A stretch of DNA of 64,000 nt from Sphingomonas aurantiaca (lineage in GTDB: Bacteria > Pseudomonadota > Alphaproteobacteria > Sphingomonadales > Sphingomonadaceae): contig NZ_QAOG01000006.1 of NCBI RefSeq assembly GCF_003050705.1, forward strand, positions 186,001 to 250,000, written 5' to 3'. The translations under genes were made by a program, and so were the position numbers. The notes under the pieces were generated by a model, which made no database searches, was not told the DNA's origin, and was given only the letters and a program-made list of their open reading frames with translations. Below are positions 38,000-47,222 of the stretch, piece after piece (position 1 is the first letter of the stretch; the number at the start of each line of letters is the position of its first letter).

Positions 38000-38485
38000 T
38001 CAGGCGGCGTGCGCGATCGACCTGCTCAGCAACGGGACGTCAGCCGACGAAAAGACGCGCGCGATATCGACCAGCACGACGAAACCGTCGGGCCGTTTCA
38101 CCACGCCGCCGATATAATCGGACGGCCAGCGCACGCCGATATCGGGGGCCGCGTCGATCTGGTCGCCGCGGAAGGTGCTGACCTCGAGTACGCGGTCCAC
38201 CACCAGCCCCAGCATCAGCGCGCGGTCCGCGAGCGGTACGTCGACCACCAGGATCCGCGTGCTCGGGGTCGGGTCCGCATGCGGCAGACCGAGGCGAAGG
38301 CGGAAGTCGATCGTGGTCACCCCCTGCCCGCGCATGTCGGTCAAGCCGAGCAGATATTCCGGCCCGTTGGGGATATGGAAGGTCTCGCGATAATCGAGGA
38401 TCTCGCGGACGAGCGTCACCGGGACGGCGAACACCTCCGCCCCCAGCCCGAAGGTGACGACCTGGATTTCATGCGTATCGCTCAT
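38000..38485 (-). CDS. cheW: CheW-like coupling protein (second copy)
   Basis: Adaptor that links receptors to CheA, 161 residues, a single CheW beta-barrel domain ([55 protein letters not shown]). Start ATG 38485 overlaps the stop of the second receptor gene (ATGA), so it probably serves that receptor. It differs clearly from the other CheW at 42092. Confidence 0.93.
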   Translation of the reverse strand: MSDTHEIQVVTFGLGAEVFAVPVTLVREILDYRETFHIPNGPEYLLGLTDMRGQGVTTIDFRLRLGLPHADPTPSTRILVVDVPLADRALMLGLVVDRVLEVSTFRGDQIDAAPDIGVRWPSDYIGGVVKRPDGFVVLVDIARVFSSADVPLLSRSIAHAA

Positions 38486-40293
38486 GCTGCCTGTGCGCCG
38501 AAATCGGCGTCCTCTGCGTCTGGGCCACCACGGGCGAGATCGAGCGCGAAGCCCTGCGCGCGCGCCTGCTGGTCGGCTACTGAGTTGGGGCGGGGCTTGG
38601 CCAGGCTGCGGGCCGGTGCCTTGCGGATCGGCATGCTGGTCCTGGCGACCGAGGCCTTGGCGACCTTCACCGGCCGCGCGCCATGCGTGTCGAGCCGGAA
38701 ATAGGCGATGCTCGCCTGGAGCTCCTCGGCCTGCGCGGCGAGTTCCTCCGAGGTGCTGGCGACCTGTTCGGATGCGCTCGAATTCTGCTGCGTGACCTGG
38801 TCGAGCTGCTGGATCGCCTGGTTGATCTGATTGGCACCGATGTCCTGCTCGCGGCAGGCGGCGCTGATCTCGGCGACGAGTTCGGCGGTGCGGCGAATGT
38901 CGGGCACCAGCTTCGTCAGCATGTCGCCCGCTTCGCTCGCGGCACGCAGCGTATCGCTCGACACCGCGCCGATCTCGGCGGCGGCACCCTGGCTGCGTTC
39001 GGCGAGCTTGCGCACTTCGGACGCGACCACCGCGAAGCCACGGCCATGTTCGCCCGCGCGCGCGGCCTCGACCGCGGCGTTGAGCGCGAGCAGATCGGTC
39101 TGGCGCGCGATCTCCTGGACGATGCCGATCTTCTCGGCGATCGTCCGCATCGCGCCGACCGCACGGTCGACCACGATCCCGCTCGCCTCGGCGTCCTTGG
39201 ACGACTGGCGCGCGATCTTCTCGGTCTGCGCGGCATTGTCGGCGGTCTGCTTGATGTTGGCCGACATCTCTTCCATCGCCGCGGACGCCTGTTCGGTCGC
39301 GGACGCCTGTTCGGTCGCGCCCTGCGACATCTGTTCGGAGCTGGACGACAGTTCCTGGCTGCCCGACGACACGTTGTTCGCCGCGCTCGAGGCATCGCCC
39401 ACCACGCCGCGCAACCGCTCGATCATCCGCGCGAGCGCGAGACCCAGCGTGTCCTTGTCGGACAGCGGGTGATGATCGACCGTCAGGTCGCCGCCGGCAA
39501 TCTGGTCGGCGAGCTGCGAGGTCTGACGCAGATTGGCGGTCATGCGGTTGACGGTATCGACGAGGTCCTTGATCTCGTCGTTGCTGGTGACCGCGACATC
39601 CTGGTCGAGATCCCCGATCGCCACCGCATCGATCGCCGTGGCGACCTTGCGCAACCCCAGCGTCACGGTGCGCGAGATCCACAGCGCGGCGATGATGCCG
39701 ATCGCCAGCGCCGCCACGACCAGGCCGATGAACAGCGAGCGCGCCGCATCATAGACGTCGTCGCCGGTCTTGCTCGCCGCCGCGCCGCCATCGACGTTCA
39801 GCTTGACCAGTTTGAGCAAATCCCCCGAAAAGTCGTCGAACAGCGTTTTGCTGTGCTCGATCCGTCGCGCCGCTTCGGCATTCTGGTTCTGGCGCGAAAG
39901 CGTCAGGATCTGGTTGCCCTCACGCACATAGCGATCGAACTTCTCCGAGAATTGCGCGTAGGACGCGCGCTCCTGGTCCGACGAGATCAGCTTCTCGTAG
40001 CGCGCGCGCTGCTGCTTGAGCGTGGCGAGCGTGGCGTTGATCTCGGTCTCGACCTGCTCCATCTTAGCCGGATCGGTCGACGCGACGTGATAATATTGGC
40101 CGACGCGCAGGTCGGATGTCGCGGTGTTGATCCGGTGGAGCGCATCGATGCTGGGCATCCAGTTATCGGTGATCTCGGTCGACTGGGCGTTGATAGCGTT
40201 CATCTTCAGGATGCCGACCACGCCGAGCGCGGCGCAGATCAGCAGGACGGCGGCAAACGCGCCGGCCAGTTTCAACTTGATCGTCGGACGCAT
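38482..40293 (-). CDS. Methyl-accepting chemotaxis protein (two HAMP-like segments)
   Basis: Inner-membrane chemoreceptor, 603 residues. ATG 40293 follows AGGAAGGAAAT. TM1 about 8-28, a four-helix periplasmic sensor (about 30-186), TM2 about 186-208, HAMP, a second HAMP-like stretch (QIAGGDLTV...[12 protein letters not shown]) absent from its neighbour, then the cytoplasmic hairpin with the receptor tip ([38 protein letters not shown]). The C-terminal tail lacks the NWETF tether but ends with a GFALDL block shared with the neighbour. The signalling domain is nearly identical in DNA to the next receptor. Confidence 0.96.
   Translation of the reverse strand: MRPTIKLKLAGAFAAVLLICAALGVVGILKMNAINAQSTEITDNWMPSIDALHRINTATSDLRVGQYYHVASTDPAKMEQVETEINATLATLKQQRARYEKLISSDQERASYAQFSEKFDRYVREGNQILTLSRQNQNAEAARRIEHSKTLFDDFSGDLLKLVKLNVDGGAAASKTGDDVYDAARSLFIGLVVAALAIGIIAALWISRTVTLGLRKVATAIDAVAIGDLDQDVAVTSNDEIKDLVDTVNRMTANLRQTSQLADQIAGGDLTVDHHPLSDKDTLGLALARMIERLRGVVGDASSAANNVSSGSQELSSSSEQMSQGATEQASATEQASAAMEEMSANIKQTADNAAQTEKIARQSSKDAEASGIVVDRAVGAMRTIAEKIGIVQEIARQTDLLALNAAVEAARAGEHGRGFAVVASEVRKLAERSQGAAAEIGAVSSDTLRAASEAGDMLTKLVPDIRRTAELVAEISAACREQDIGANQINQAIQQLDQVTQQNSSASEQVASTSEELAAQAEELQASIAYFRLDTHGARPVKVAKASVARTSMPIRKAPARSLAKPRPNSVADQQARAQGFALDLARGGPDAEDADFGAQAA
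38767..39384. repeat. Near-identical copy A of receptor signalling-domain DNA
   Basis: About 618 bp coding the hairpin and tip of one receptor. It matches 40627-41244 with only scattered base changes by eye, at a constant offset of 1860 bases. The flanking sensor and HAMP parts match much less well. Confidence 0.85.
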
Positions 40294-40348
40294 GGTCAGA
40301 TTTCCTTCCTGACGCGGGTGTGATGATCGACGGCGCGCAAACCCTGGG

Positions 40349-42037
40349 TCATGCCGCCGCCTCGAAAGCGCGGTCGTGGTCGTCGGCGCCACCCTGTTGC
40401 AGGTCGAGCGCGAAGCCGTTCAGGCGGGCCTTCTGGTCTCCGATCGATCCCGGCCGATGCCTGGCGACGCGCGGTGCGGGCGCAGGCTTGCGGACGGGCG
40501 CAACGGGCGCGCGGGTCGGTTTCGCGACACGCACCGGCCGTTCGACCCCAGCATCGCGGAAGAAGGCGATCGTCGCCTGCAGCTCCTGCGCCTGCGCGGC
40601 GAGTTCCTCCGACGTGCCGGCAATCTGTTCGGATGCGCTCGAATTCTGCTGCGTGATCTGGTCGAGCTGCTGGATCGCCTGATTGATCTGGTTGGCACCG
40701 ATGTCCTGCTCGCGGCACGCGGCGCTGATCTCGGCGACCAGTTCGGCGGTGCGGCGGATGTCGGGGACCAGCTTGGTCAGCATGTCGCCCGCCTCGCTCG
40801 CGGCACGCAGCGTATCGCTCGACACCGCGCCGATCTCGGCGGCGGCCCCCTGGCTGCGTTCGGCGAGCTTGCGCACTTCGGACGCGACCACCGCGAAGCC
40901 ACGGCCATGCTCGCCCGCGCGTGCCGCCTCGACCGCTGCGTTGAGCGCGAGCAGGTCTGTCTGGCGCGCGATCTCCTGGACGATACCGATCTTCTCGGCG
41001 ATCGTCCGCATCGCGCCGACCGCACGATCGACCACGATCCCGCTCGCCTCGGCATCCTTCGACGACTGGCGCGCGATCTTCTCGGTCTGCGCGGCGTTGT
41101 CGGCGGTCTGCTTGATGTTGGCGGACATCTCTTCCATCGCCGACGACGCCTGTTCGGTCGACGATGCCTGTTCGGTCGCGCCCTGCGACATCTGTTCGGC
41201 GCTGGCCGACAGTTCCTGGCTGCCTGACGAGACGTTGTTCGCCGCCGCGGCCGCATTGCCGATCACCCCGCGCAGCGTCTGGGTCATGTGGTTGACGGTA
41301 TCGACCACGTCGCGGATCTCGTCGTTTGAGGTAACCACGACCTCATGGCCGAGGTCGCCGCTGGCGACCGAGTCGACGGCTTCCGCGATCTTGCCGAGCC
41401 CGCGCGACACCAGCCGCGAAATCCAGAGCGCGGCGGCGATGCCGATGACGATGACCGCGACGAGCAGCGCGATGAACAGCGACCGCGCCGCGGCATAGAC
41501 CTCGTCCCCGGTCCGGCTCGCCGCAGCGCCGCCATCGACGTTCAGCTTGACCAGCTTGGTGAGATCCGCCGAAAAGTCGTCGTACAGCCCCTTGCTCGCC
41601 TCGATCCGACGCGCCGCCTCGGCATTCTGGTTGGCGCGCGACAGAAGCAGGATCCTGCGCTGTTCCTGGACGTAACGGCCGAACTTCTCGGCGAACTGCG
41701 CATAGATCGCGCGCTCGTCGTCCGAGGAGATCAGCTTTTCATACCGCGCCCGCTGCCGGACAAGCAAAGCCAGGTCGGCGTTCATCTCGGCCTCGACCGC
41801 CGACATCTTGGCATCGTCGGTCGAGGCGACGTGGTAATATTGCGCGACACGCAGATTGGCGGCCGACGTGTTGATCGCATGGATCGCGTCGATGCTCGGC
41901 ATCCAGTTCTCGGCCATATCGGTCGACTGGGCGTTGATGACGTTCATCTTGTAGATGCCGACGACGCCCATCCCGGCTGAGATGAGCAGAACCACGGCGA
42001 AAACCGCCGCTAGTTTCATCCGTATCGTGGCGCGCAT
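40349..42037 (-). CDS. Methyl-accepting chemotaxis protein (single HAMP)
   Basis: Tandem paralogue of the previous receptor, 562 residues from ATG 42037 (AGGAG ten bases upstream). TM1 about 8-28, periplasmic four-helix sensor to about 185, TM2 186-206, HAMP about 206-260, then the same signalling hairpin and a Pro/Arg/Lys-rich linker leading to the tail block GFALDL. The sensor domains of the two are related but more diverged (same MPSIDA and YYHVASTD motifs), so they may detect related ligands or the same energy or redox cue. Confidence 0.96.
   Translation of the reverse strand: MRATIRMKLAAVFAVVLLISAGMGVVGIYKMNVINAQSTDMAENWMPSIDAIHAINTSAANLRVAQYYHVASTDDAKMSAVEAEMNADLALLVRQRARYEKLISSDDERAIYAQFAEKFGRYVQEQRRILLLSRANQNAEAARRIEASKGLYDDFSADLTKLVKLNVDGGAAASRTGDEVYAAARSLFIALLVAVIVIGIAAALWISRLVSRGLGKIAEAVDSVASGDLGHEVVVTSNDEIRDVVDTVNHMTQTLRGVIGNAAAAANNVSSGSQELSASAEQMSQGATEQASSTEQASSAMEEMSANIKQTADNAAQTEKIARQSSKDAEASGIVVDRAVGAMRTIAEKIGIVQEIARQTDLLALNAAVEAARAGEHGRGFAVVASEVRKLAERSQGAAAEIGAVSSDTLRAASEAGDMLTKLVPDIRRTAELVAEISAACREQDIGANQINQAIQQLDQITQQNSSASEQIAGTSEELAAQAQELQATIAFFRDAGVERPVRVAKPTRAPVAPVRKPAPAPRVARHRPGSIGDQKARLNGFALDLQQGGADDHDRAFEAAA
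40627..41244. repeat. Near-identical copy B of receptor signalling-domain DNA
   Basis: Partner of the copy at 38767-39384, in the same orientation. Direct repeats of this length in tandem can recombine to delete one receptor or make chimeras. Confidence 0.85.
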
Positions 42038-42091
42038 GATGTCGTGTCTCCTGGCAGGCTTTGGCCTGAGATCGGGATCGGGGAAAGGCGG

Positions 42092-42598
42092 TCAGTGGAC
42101 CGACGCACGCCCAGCGGCGTCGTCGCCGCCGGTGAGCGGATTGAAGATCGCGGTGAGATCGGGGAGGACGATCACGCCCTCTTCGCGGCGCACCAGCTCG
42201 CGGACATAGTCGCGGCGCCAGCGCATTCCGACCGCGGGCGGCGCTTCCGCATCCGCCTCGCGCAGCGTCGCGACTTCGTGGACCTTGTCGGTGCGGATGC
42301 CGAGCTGGATCGGCTCGCCATGCGCGTCCATCTCGATCACGACGATCCGGCTGTCGACCGTGGCCTCCGCCGCGGGCATGCCGAAGGCGAGCCGCAGGTC
42401 GGCGATCGGGATGATCTTGCCGCGGAAATTGACGACGCTGCCGACCAGCGCGAGCGCGCCCGGCACGGCTGTCTCGGGCAGCAGGTCGAGGATCTCGCGT
42501 ACCAGCACCGCTTCCAGCGCAAAGGTCTCGCTGCCGAGATCGAACGTCAGGACTTCAAGGCCACCCGTCGCGTCCCAGTGAATCATGCTCTTTTCCAT
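42092..42598 (-). CDS. cheW: CheW coupling protein
   Basis: Adaptor between receptors and CheA, 168 residues, one CheW domain (VLTFDLGSETFALEAVLVREIL; LVGSVVNFRGKIIPIADLRLAF). It starts four bases after the cheA stop and lies 54 bp before the first receptor gene. A C-terminal extension of about 25 residues follows the domain. Confidence 0.95.
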   Translation of the reverse strand: MEKSMIHWDATGGLEVLTFDLGSETFALEAVLVREILDLLPETAVPGALALVGSVVNFRGKIIPIADLRLAFGMPAAEATVDSRIVVIEMDAHGEPIQLGIRTDKVHEVATLREADAEAPPAVGMRWRRDYVRELVRREEGVIVLPDLTAIFNPLTGGDDAAGRASVH

Positions 42599-42602
42599 TG
42601 GC

Positions 42603-44615
42603 TTATCCAGCGGCGCGCAGCCGCTCCTCCTGATGCTGGCCCAAGGCGACGAGTTGCGAGACGTCGAGGATCAGCGCGACCCCGCCGTCGCCGAGGATCG
42701 TCGCGCCGGCGAAGGTGGTGACTGCCTGGTGCAGCAGCGACATCGACTTGATGACGGTCTGGTGGCTGCCGATGATCTGGTCGACGACCAGCCCGACGCG
42801 CTCGGTCCCGGTGGCGATGACGACGATCTTCTGGTGCGGATCGGGCCGCGTGCCGGTGTCGAACATCTCGCGCAGCCGCAGGAACGGCACCAGCCGTTCG
42901 CGCAGCGTGATGAAGCTGCGCCCGCGCGACCGCAGATCGTCCTCGAGGCTCAGTTCGATGCATTCCTCGACCGCGGCGAGCGGGATGACATAGCGTCCGT
43001 CGCCGACCCGGACGAGCAACCCGTCGATGATCGCCAGCGTCAGCGGGATGCGCAGCACGACGGTCGATCCCTCGCCCGGCTTGCTGGTGATGTCGATTGC
43101 GCCGCGCAGCGTCTCGATCGTGCGCTTGACCACGTCCATGCCGACGCCGCGGCCCGACAGGTTGGTCACCGTCGCGGCGGTGGAGAAGCCGGGGTGGAAG
43201 ATCATGTGCAGGATCTCGGAATCGCTCAGCACCTGGCCCGGCTGGATCAGCCCCTGCGATTCGGCCTTGGCGCGCACGCGCTCGCGATCGATCCCGCGGC
43301 CATCGTCGCGGATCGTGATCATCACCTCGCCGCCCGCCTGGCTGGCGGAGAGCCGCACCTTGCCGACCGGGGACTTGCCCGCCGCGATACGTTCCTCGGC
43401 GGTTTCCAGCCCGTGGTCGCACGCGTTGCGGATCAGGTGGACCATCGGATCGGCGAGCCGCTCCATCACGGTCTTGTCGACCTCGGTCGCCTCGCCCTCG
43501 GTCTCGAGCTCGATCGTCTTGCCGGTCTCGCGCGACAGGTCGTGGATCAGGCGGCGGAAGCGGCTGAACAGCGACGCGACCGGCACCATCCGCAGGACCA
43601 TCATCGTCTCGCGCAGTTCGCTCGCGAGCCGTTCGATTTCCTCGGAGATCGAACGTAGCACCATTTCCATGCCGATCACGCTGCCATGCGCGAGCTGCGA
43701 CAGGCGGCTCTGGACGATCACCAGCTCGCCGACCCGGTCCATCAGCTCGTCGAGCCGCTCGGCGGGGACGCGCACGCTTTCGCCGGACTTTGCGGGCTGG
43801 CGGCCGTTCGCCGGGGCGACGGCATCCGGGGCGGGGATCGCGGCGGGCGTGGCGGGCGCGACCGCATGGAGCTGCACCGGCGGGACATCGTCCAAGGCGT
43901 CGTCGACGGCGGCGGCGGCTGGCGCAGCGGTCTCCAGTGGCTCGATCGAAAGCTCCATGTCGTCCATCACGAAGATGAACACGTCCTCGATATCGCCGCG
44001 CGAAATGTCGCCGTGCAGCTCGAGATCCCAGCCGATATGGCATTCGACCGGCACCAGATCGGGCAGCATCGGCACGCGGTCGACCCGCGCGATCACCCGG
44101 CATTCGCCGAACTCGCGCAGTTCGTCGAGCAGCATCAGCGGGTTGGTCCCGTTCGCCATCGCTTCGGGGGGCAAGCGGAACGACAGCCGCCAGCCGGCCT
44201 TGGCGGGCTCGGCCACGGTGTCCGGAGCCGCGGCGGCACCCGCGCCTTCGATCGCGGCCTGCAACGCCTGCAGGATCGCGTCACCGGCGGCCTCCTGGCC
44301 CGTGCCGTCGCCGTCGATCAGCGCGCGCATATGGTCCTTGGCGGACAGGATCACCGCGACCAGCGCCTGCGTCGCGGGCACCAGCCCCTTGCGGACGCGA
44401 TCGAACGCGCTTTCGCAGTGGTGCGTGAAGGTCGCCAGCGCATCGAACCCGAACATCGCGCCCGAGCCCTTGAGCGTGTGCAAGCCCCGGAACACCGCGT
44501 CGACCAAGTCGCGGTCGTCGAGCCGGTGGCCAAGGTCGAGCAGCGCCTCCTCGATCTGGTCGAGCAGGTCGGCGGCCTCGATGCGGAACGCCGCGATCGG
44601 ATCCTGCCCGCTCAT
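42603..44615 (-). CDS. cheA: Chemotaxis histidine kinase
   Basis: Central kinase of the pathway, 670 residues. Domains: HPt with phospho-acceptor His46 (HTLKGSG), a middle domain at about 141-228 (WRLSFRLPPEAM) of the kind that docks response regulators, an Ala/Pro-rich linker (230-278), dimerisation domain (280-350), ATPase with N box HLIRNACDHGLE (393-404), G1 IRDDGRGID (435-443) and G2 SGRGVGMD (487-494), and a CheW-like regulatory domain (530-660). Overlaps the cheY stop by ATGA. Confidence 0.97.
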   Translation of the reverse strand: MSGQDPIAAFRIEAADLLDQIEEALLDLGHRLDDRDLVDAVFRGLHTLKGSGAMFGFDALATFTHHCESAFDRVRKGLVPATQALVAVILSAKDHMRALIDGDGTGQEAAGDAILQALQAAIEGAGAAAAPDTVAEPAKAGWRLSFRLPPEAMANGTNPLMLLDELREFGECRVIARVDRVPMLPDLVPVECHIGWDLELHGDISRGDIEDVFIFVMDDMELSIEPLETAAPAAAAVDDALDDVPPVQLHAVAPATPAAIPAPDAVAPANGRQPAKSGESVRVPAERLDELMDRVGELVIVQSRLSQLAHGSVIGMEMVLRSISEEIERLASELRETMMVLRMVPVASLFSRFRRLIHDLSRETGKTIELETEGEATEVDKTVMERLADPMVHLIRNACDHGLETAEERIAAGKSPVGKVRLSASQAGGEVMITIRDDGRGIDRERVRAKAESQGLIQPGQVLSDSEILHMIFHPGFSTAATVTNLSGRGVGMDVVKRTIETLRGAIDITSKPGEGSTVVLRIPLTLAIIDGLLVRVGDGRYVIPLAAVEECIELSLEDDLRSRGRSFITLRERLVPFLRLREMFDTGTRPDPHQKIVVIATGTERVGLVVDQIIGSHQTVIKSMSLLHQAVTTFAGATILGDGGVALILDVSQLVALGQHQEERLRAAG

Positions 44616-44980
44616 CGTCCGAGCACCTTGCGCGAGACCTTGATGAGCTGTTCGGGGACGAACGGCTTGACCAGCCAGCCGGTCGCACCGGCCGCCTTGG
44701 CCTGCTGCTTCATCGAGTCATCCGATTCCGTGGTCAGGAAGATGATCGGCGTGCCGCACTGGTCGGGCGATTTGCGCAGCTCGCGGATCATCGTCAGCCC
44801 GTCCATGTTGGGCATGTTGAGATCGGTGATGATCAGGTCGAACCGGCTGGCGGTGGCGGCCTTCAGGCCCTGGACCCCGTCCTCCGCCTCGGTCACGGCA
44901 TAGCCCGCCCCGCTCAGCGCGATCCGGATCGCCATCCGCAGGCTGGGGGAATCATCGACAGTGAGAATGGACGCACTCAT
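44612..44980 (-). CDS. cheY: Chemotaxis response regulator CheY
   Basis: Single receiver domain, 122 residues. Acidic pair Asp9 and Asp10, phospho-acceptor Asp53 (ITDLNMPNMDG), Thr83/84 and Lys105 (VKPF) are all present, so it should be active. Output target (motor or other) is not in the window. ATGA overlaps with the STAS gene upstream and cheA downstream. Confidence 0.95.
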   Translation of the reverse strand: MSASILTVDDSPSLRMAIRIALSGAGYAVTEAEDGVQGLKAATASRFDLIITDLNMPNMDGLTMIRELRKSPDQCGTPIIFLTTESDDSMKQQAKAAGATGWLVKPFVPEQLIKVSRKVLGR

Positions 44981-45288
44981 TGCGGCAGGTCTCCGTGGAA
45001 CCAGAATTGCAGATCGGCGGGATCCGCGTCGGTGGTGAAGCCGCCGCGCTTGAGCAGGGCGGCGAGCGGGCCCTGTGCGGGCGAAGCGAGGCGGATCGTC
45101 TTGTCCAGCCGCTCGGCATGGTCGCGCGCGGCGTATACGGTCTGCACGAAGCTCAGATCGACGTCGGCGACCGCGGCGGCATCGAGTATGACCTCGTCAT
45201 TATCTGCAAAAGCCGCCAGCAGCTGGCCCTGGAACGCCGCGCCGGTACGGACCGTCATGGCTGCGGGCAGCTCGATGATCGCCTGCAT
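44977..45288 (-). CDS. STAS-domain protein heading the chemotaxis operon
   Basis: A 103-residue single-domain protein resembling anti-sigma-antagonist STAS folds (MTVRTGAAFQGQLLAAF; VILDAAAVADVDLSFVQTVYAA; LAALLKRGGF). The central loop DVDLSFVQ corresponds to the D-S-x-G phosphorylation loop; a Ser is kept, the Gly is not. It is the first gene of the operon and overlaps cheY by ATGA. Such proteins accompany chemosensory clusters in several proteobacteria, but the role is not established. Confidence 0.8.
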   Translation of the reverse strand: MQAIIELPAAMTVRTGAAFQGQLLAAFADNDEVILDAAAVADVDLSFVQTVYAARDHAERLDKTIRLASPAQGPLAALLKRGGFTTDADPADLQFWFHGDLPQ

Positions 45289-45338
45289 CCTATCCCTCGT
45301 GACTGGACGGTTGCGCGGGGACCATCCCCGGCAAACCG

Positions 45339-45436
45339 ATCATGATCATTATAGAGGGGACGGTGGGCGGGCCTGTCGGTCGGGACGAGAATTCGGTTCC
45401 GCGCACGCGCCGGGATCATGCAGGGATCATGATCAT
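45339..45436. promoter_or_regulatory. Repeated ATCATGATCAT palindromic motif upstream of the chemotaxis operon
   Basis: The 11-bp motif ATCATGATCAT, which has dyad symmetry, occurs at 45339-45349 and 45426-45436, and a half copy GGGATCATG is at 45412. All lie in the 238-bp gap upstream of the STAS gene, 51 to 148 bases before its start. This gap is otherwise empty. Likely operator sites for a dimeric regulator; no regulator is identified. Confidence 0.5.
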
Positions 45437-45526
45437 CGCCGGTTGACCGGGCGAAGGCAGGCGCCCGTCAAGGCGCTGCGCCGCCCTGAGCGCGAAGCAG
45501 CGGGCAGCGTGAACATCGCGGCTGCG

Positions 45527-47092
45527 TCAGCCGGATTGCGGTCCGGGCTGCTTGGGGTCGACGACAAACCTCGCGATCGTGGAGATCTGCCCCCCGGGCC
45601 GGTCGACCTGATCCATGACCTTCACGTCGGCCCGCCAGGCGTCCGGCGTGACCGTGAACAGCTGGTAGCCCCGCTGATTGTTGAGCAGTGCGACGTTCGG
45701 GTTGTTGGCCAGCGTCCCGGTTTCCCCGGGATAGTGCGCCCCGCCCGTCCCCCCCGACGAGATCGAGGTCGCGAGGAACTCGGTCGCGATCGCCGCGCCG
45801 CCGACGTCATCGGCGTCGCGCGGTACGGACCCGACGACATGCTGGTGCAGGTCGCCACTGCCGATCACGACGTTCTTCAGCCCGCGTCGCGCGATGCTGT
45901 CGACGAGCCGCTGGCGCGACAGCGGATAGCCGTTCCAATTGTCCTTGCCGACGACGGGTGCGGTCGCGCCGTCCTTGCGCGCGTCATAGGGCATGAGGAG
46001 CACCTGTTGCGCGACGAAGTTCCAGCGGGCGTCGTTGCCGAGCCCGCGATCGAGCCAGGCTTCCTGCGCCGCGCCCAGCATCGTCCGGTCCGGCCGGTCG
46101 ACAGGACGGCAAGCATCGAGTTCGACGCGCCCGATGCCGGGACGCTCGCAGAGCTGATCGCTGCGGAACGAGCGGGTGTCGAGCACGTGCATCCGCGCGA
46201 GCGTGCCGTAATCGAGCCGGCGATAGGCTCGCACATGCGCTGCGCCCGGTCGCTGCGCGCGGCGGACGGGAACATGCTCATACCAGGCCTGCAGTGCCGC
46301 CGCCTTGCGCAGCGCGAAGATCTCGGGCCGGTTGCCATCCTTGTCGAATTCGCCCGCCCAATTGTCGTCGATCTCATGGTCGTCGAACGACATGATGAAC
46401 GCGACCGCGGCGTGCGCGGCCTGAAGATCGGGATCCGACTTATATTGCGCGTAACGGCGGCGATAGGCGTCCAGCGTGTACGTCTCGGCTCCCAGATGCT
46501 TGCGCGGGCTGGGCTCGGTCCGCGCCACCATCTCGTAGATATAGTCGCCATAGTGAAAGACCGCGTCGAGGTCGGGCTCGCGTGCGACATGCGCATAGGC
46601 GGTGAAGAACCCCGTCTCGAAATCCTGGCACCCCAGCATCGCCAGACGCAGCCGCTCGGGCGACGTGCCTGCCGCCGGTGCGGTACGCGCAGTGCCGACC
46701 GGGCTCGATCCGGCACCAGCGACGAGGAAGCGATACCAATAGGGCCGCCGCGATTGCAGGCCGTCGACTTCGACATGCACCGAATGCGCAAGGTCGGCCT
46801 TCGCCACTGCCACGCCGGTCCGCACGACCGTCCGGAAACCGGGGTCTTCGGCCACCTCCCAGCGCACCGGAACATCGTGCGGCGGCATGCCGCCACCGGG
46901 CGTCTGCGGCTCGGGCGCAAGCCGGGTCCAGATGACGAACCCGTCGGGCCACGGCTCACCCGACGCGATGCCGAGCGTGAACGGATCGCGCGTGAAATTG
47001 GCGCGCGCGAGCAGCCGCGGCGCGCCGACTCCGCCCAACAGCGCGAGCGAAAGGCCGGCCTTGACCATGTTACGGCGATCGAACTGAGGCAC
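45527..47092 (-). CDS. phoD: PhoD-type alkaline phosphatase, Tat-exported
   Basis: Secreted phosphatase/phosphodiesterase, 521 residues. I choose GTG 47092: AGGGAGT lies six bases upstream, and the product opens with a compact Tat signal (FDRRNMVKAG then a hydrophobic stretch ending ARA). ATGs at 47113 and further upstream are also in frame. Metal-binding segments of the PhoD family are seen: MLGCQDFE, FHYGDYIYE, SFDDHEIDDNW, GSGDLHQH. It follows the fecR-like gene by 130 bp on the same strand, next to a TonB receptor, suggesting a phosphorus-scavenging role. Confidence 0.93.
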   Translation of the reverse strand: MPQFDRRNMVKAGLSLALLGGVGAPRLLARANFTRDPFTLGIASGEPWPDGFVIWTRLAPEPQTPGGGMPPHDVPVRWEVAEDPGFRTVVRTGVAVAKADLAHSVHVEVDGLQSRRPYWYRFLVAGAGSSPVGTARTAPAAGTSPERLRLAMLGCQDFETGFFTAYAHVAREPDLDAVFHYGDYIYEMVARTEPSPRKHLGAETYTLDAYRRRYAQYKSDPDLQAAHAAVAFIMSFDDHEIDDNWAGEFDKDGNRPEIFALRKAAALQAWYEHVPVRRAQRPGAAHVRAYRRLDYGTLARMHVLDTRSFRSDQLCERPGIGRVELDACRPVDRPDRTMLGAAQEAWLDRGLGNDARWNFVAQQVLLMPYDARKDGATAPVVGKDNWNGYPLSRQRLVDSIARRGLKNVVIGSGDLHQHVVGSVPRDADDVGGAAIATEFLATSISSGGTGGAHYPGETGTLANNPNVALLNNQRGYQLFTVTPDAWRADVKVMDQVDRPGGQISTIARFVVDPKQPGPQSG

Positions 47093-47098
47093 GGCGGT

Positions 47099-47105
47099 AC
47101 TCCCT
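47099..47105 (-). promoter_or_regulatory. Ribosome binding site deciding the phoD GTG start
   Basis: AGGGAGT on the minus strand, six bases before GTG 47092. The alternative upstream ATG codons have no comparable site. Confidence 0.7.
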
Positions 47106-47222
47106 GACGGCATCGCGCGGACCACGCGCCGGACCGGACCCGGCATCGCGTCGCGACGGACTATGACGGGAAGACGCAGCCGCCGGGCAAAACCCGACAC
47201 CGATAAACCGACCGCGTCGCCG

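Noticed and set aside
38683..40323. 546-codon plus-strand frame opposite a receptor gene
   Set aside because: Composition is Leu/Gly/Arg repeats that mirror receptor helices; the receptor on the minus strand has clear domains.
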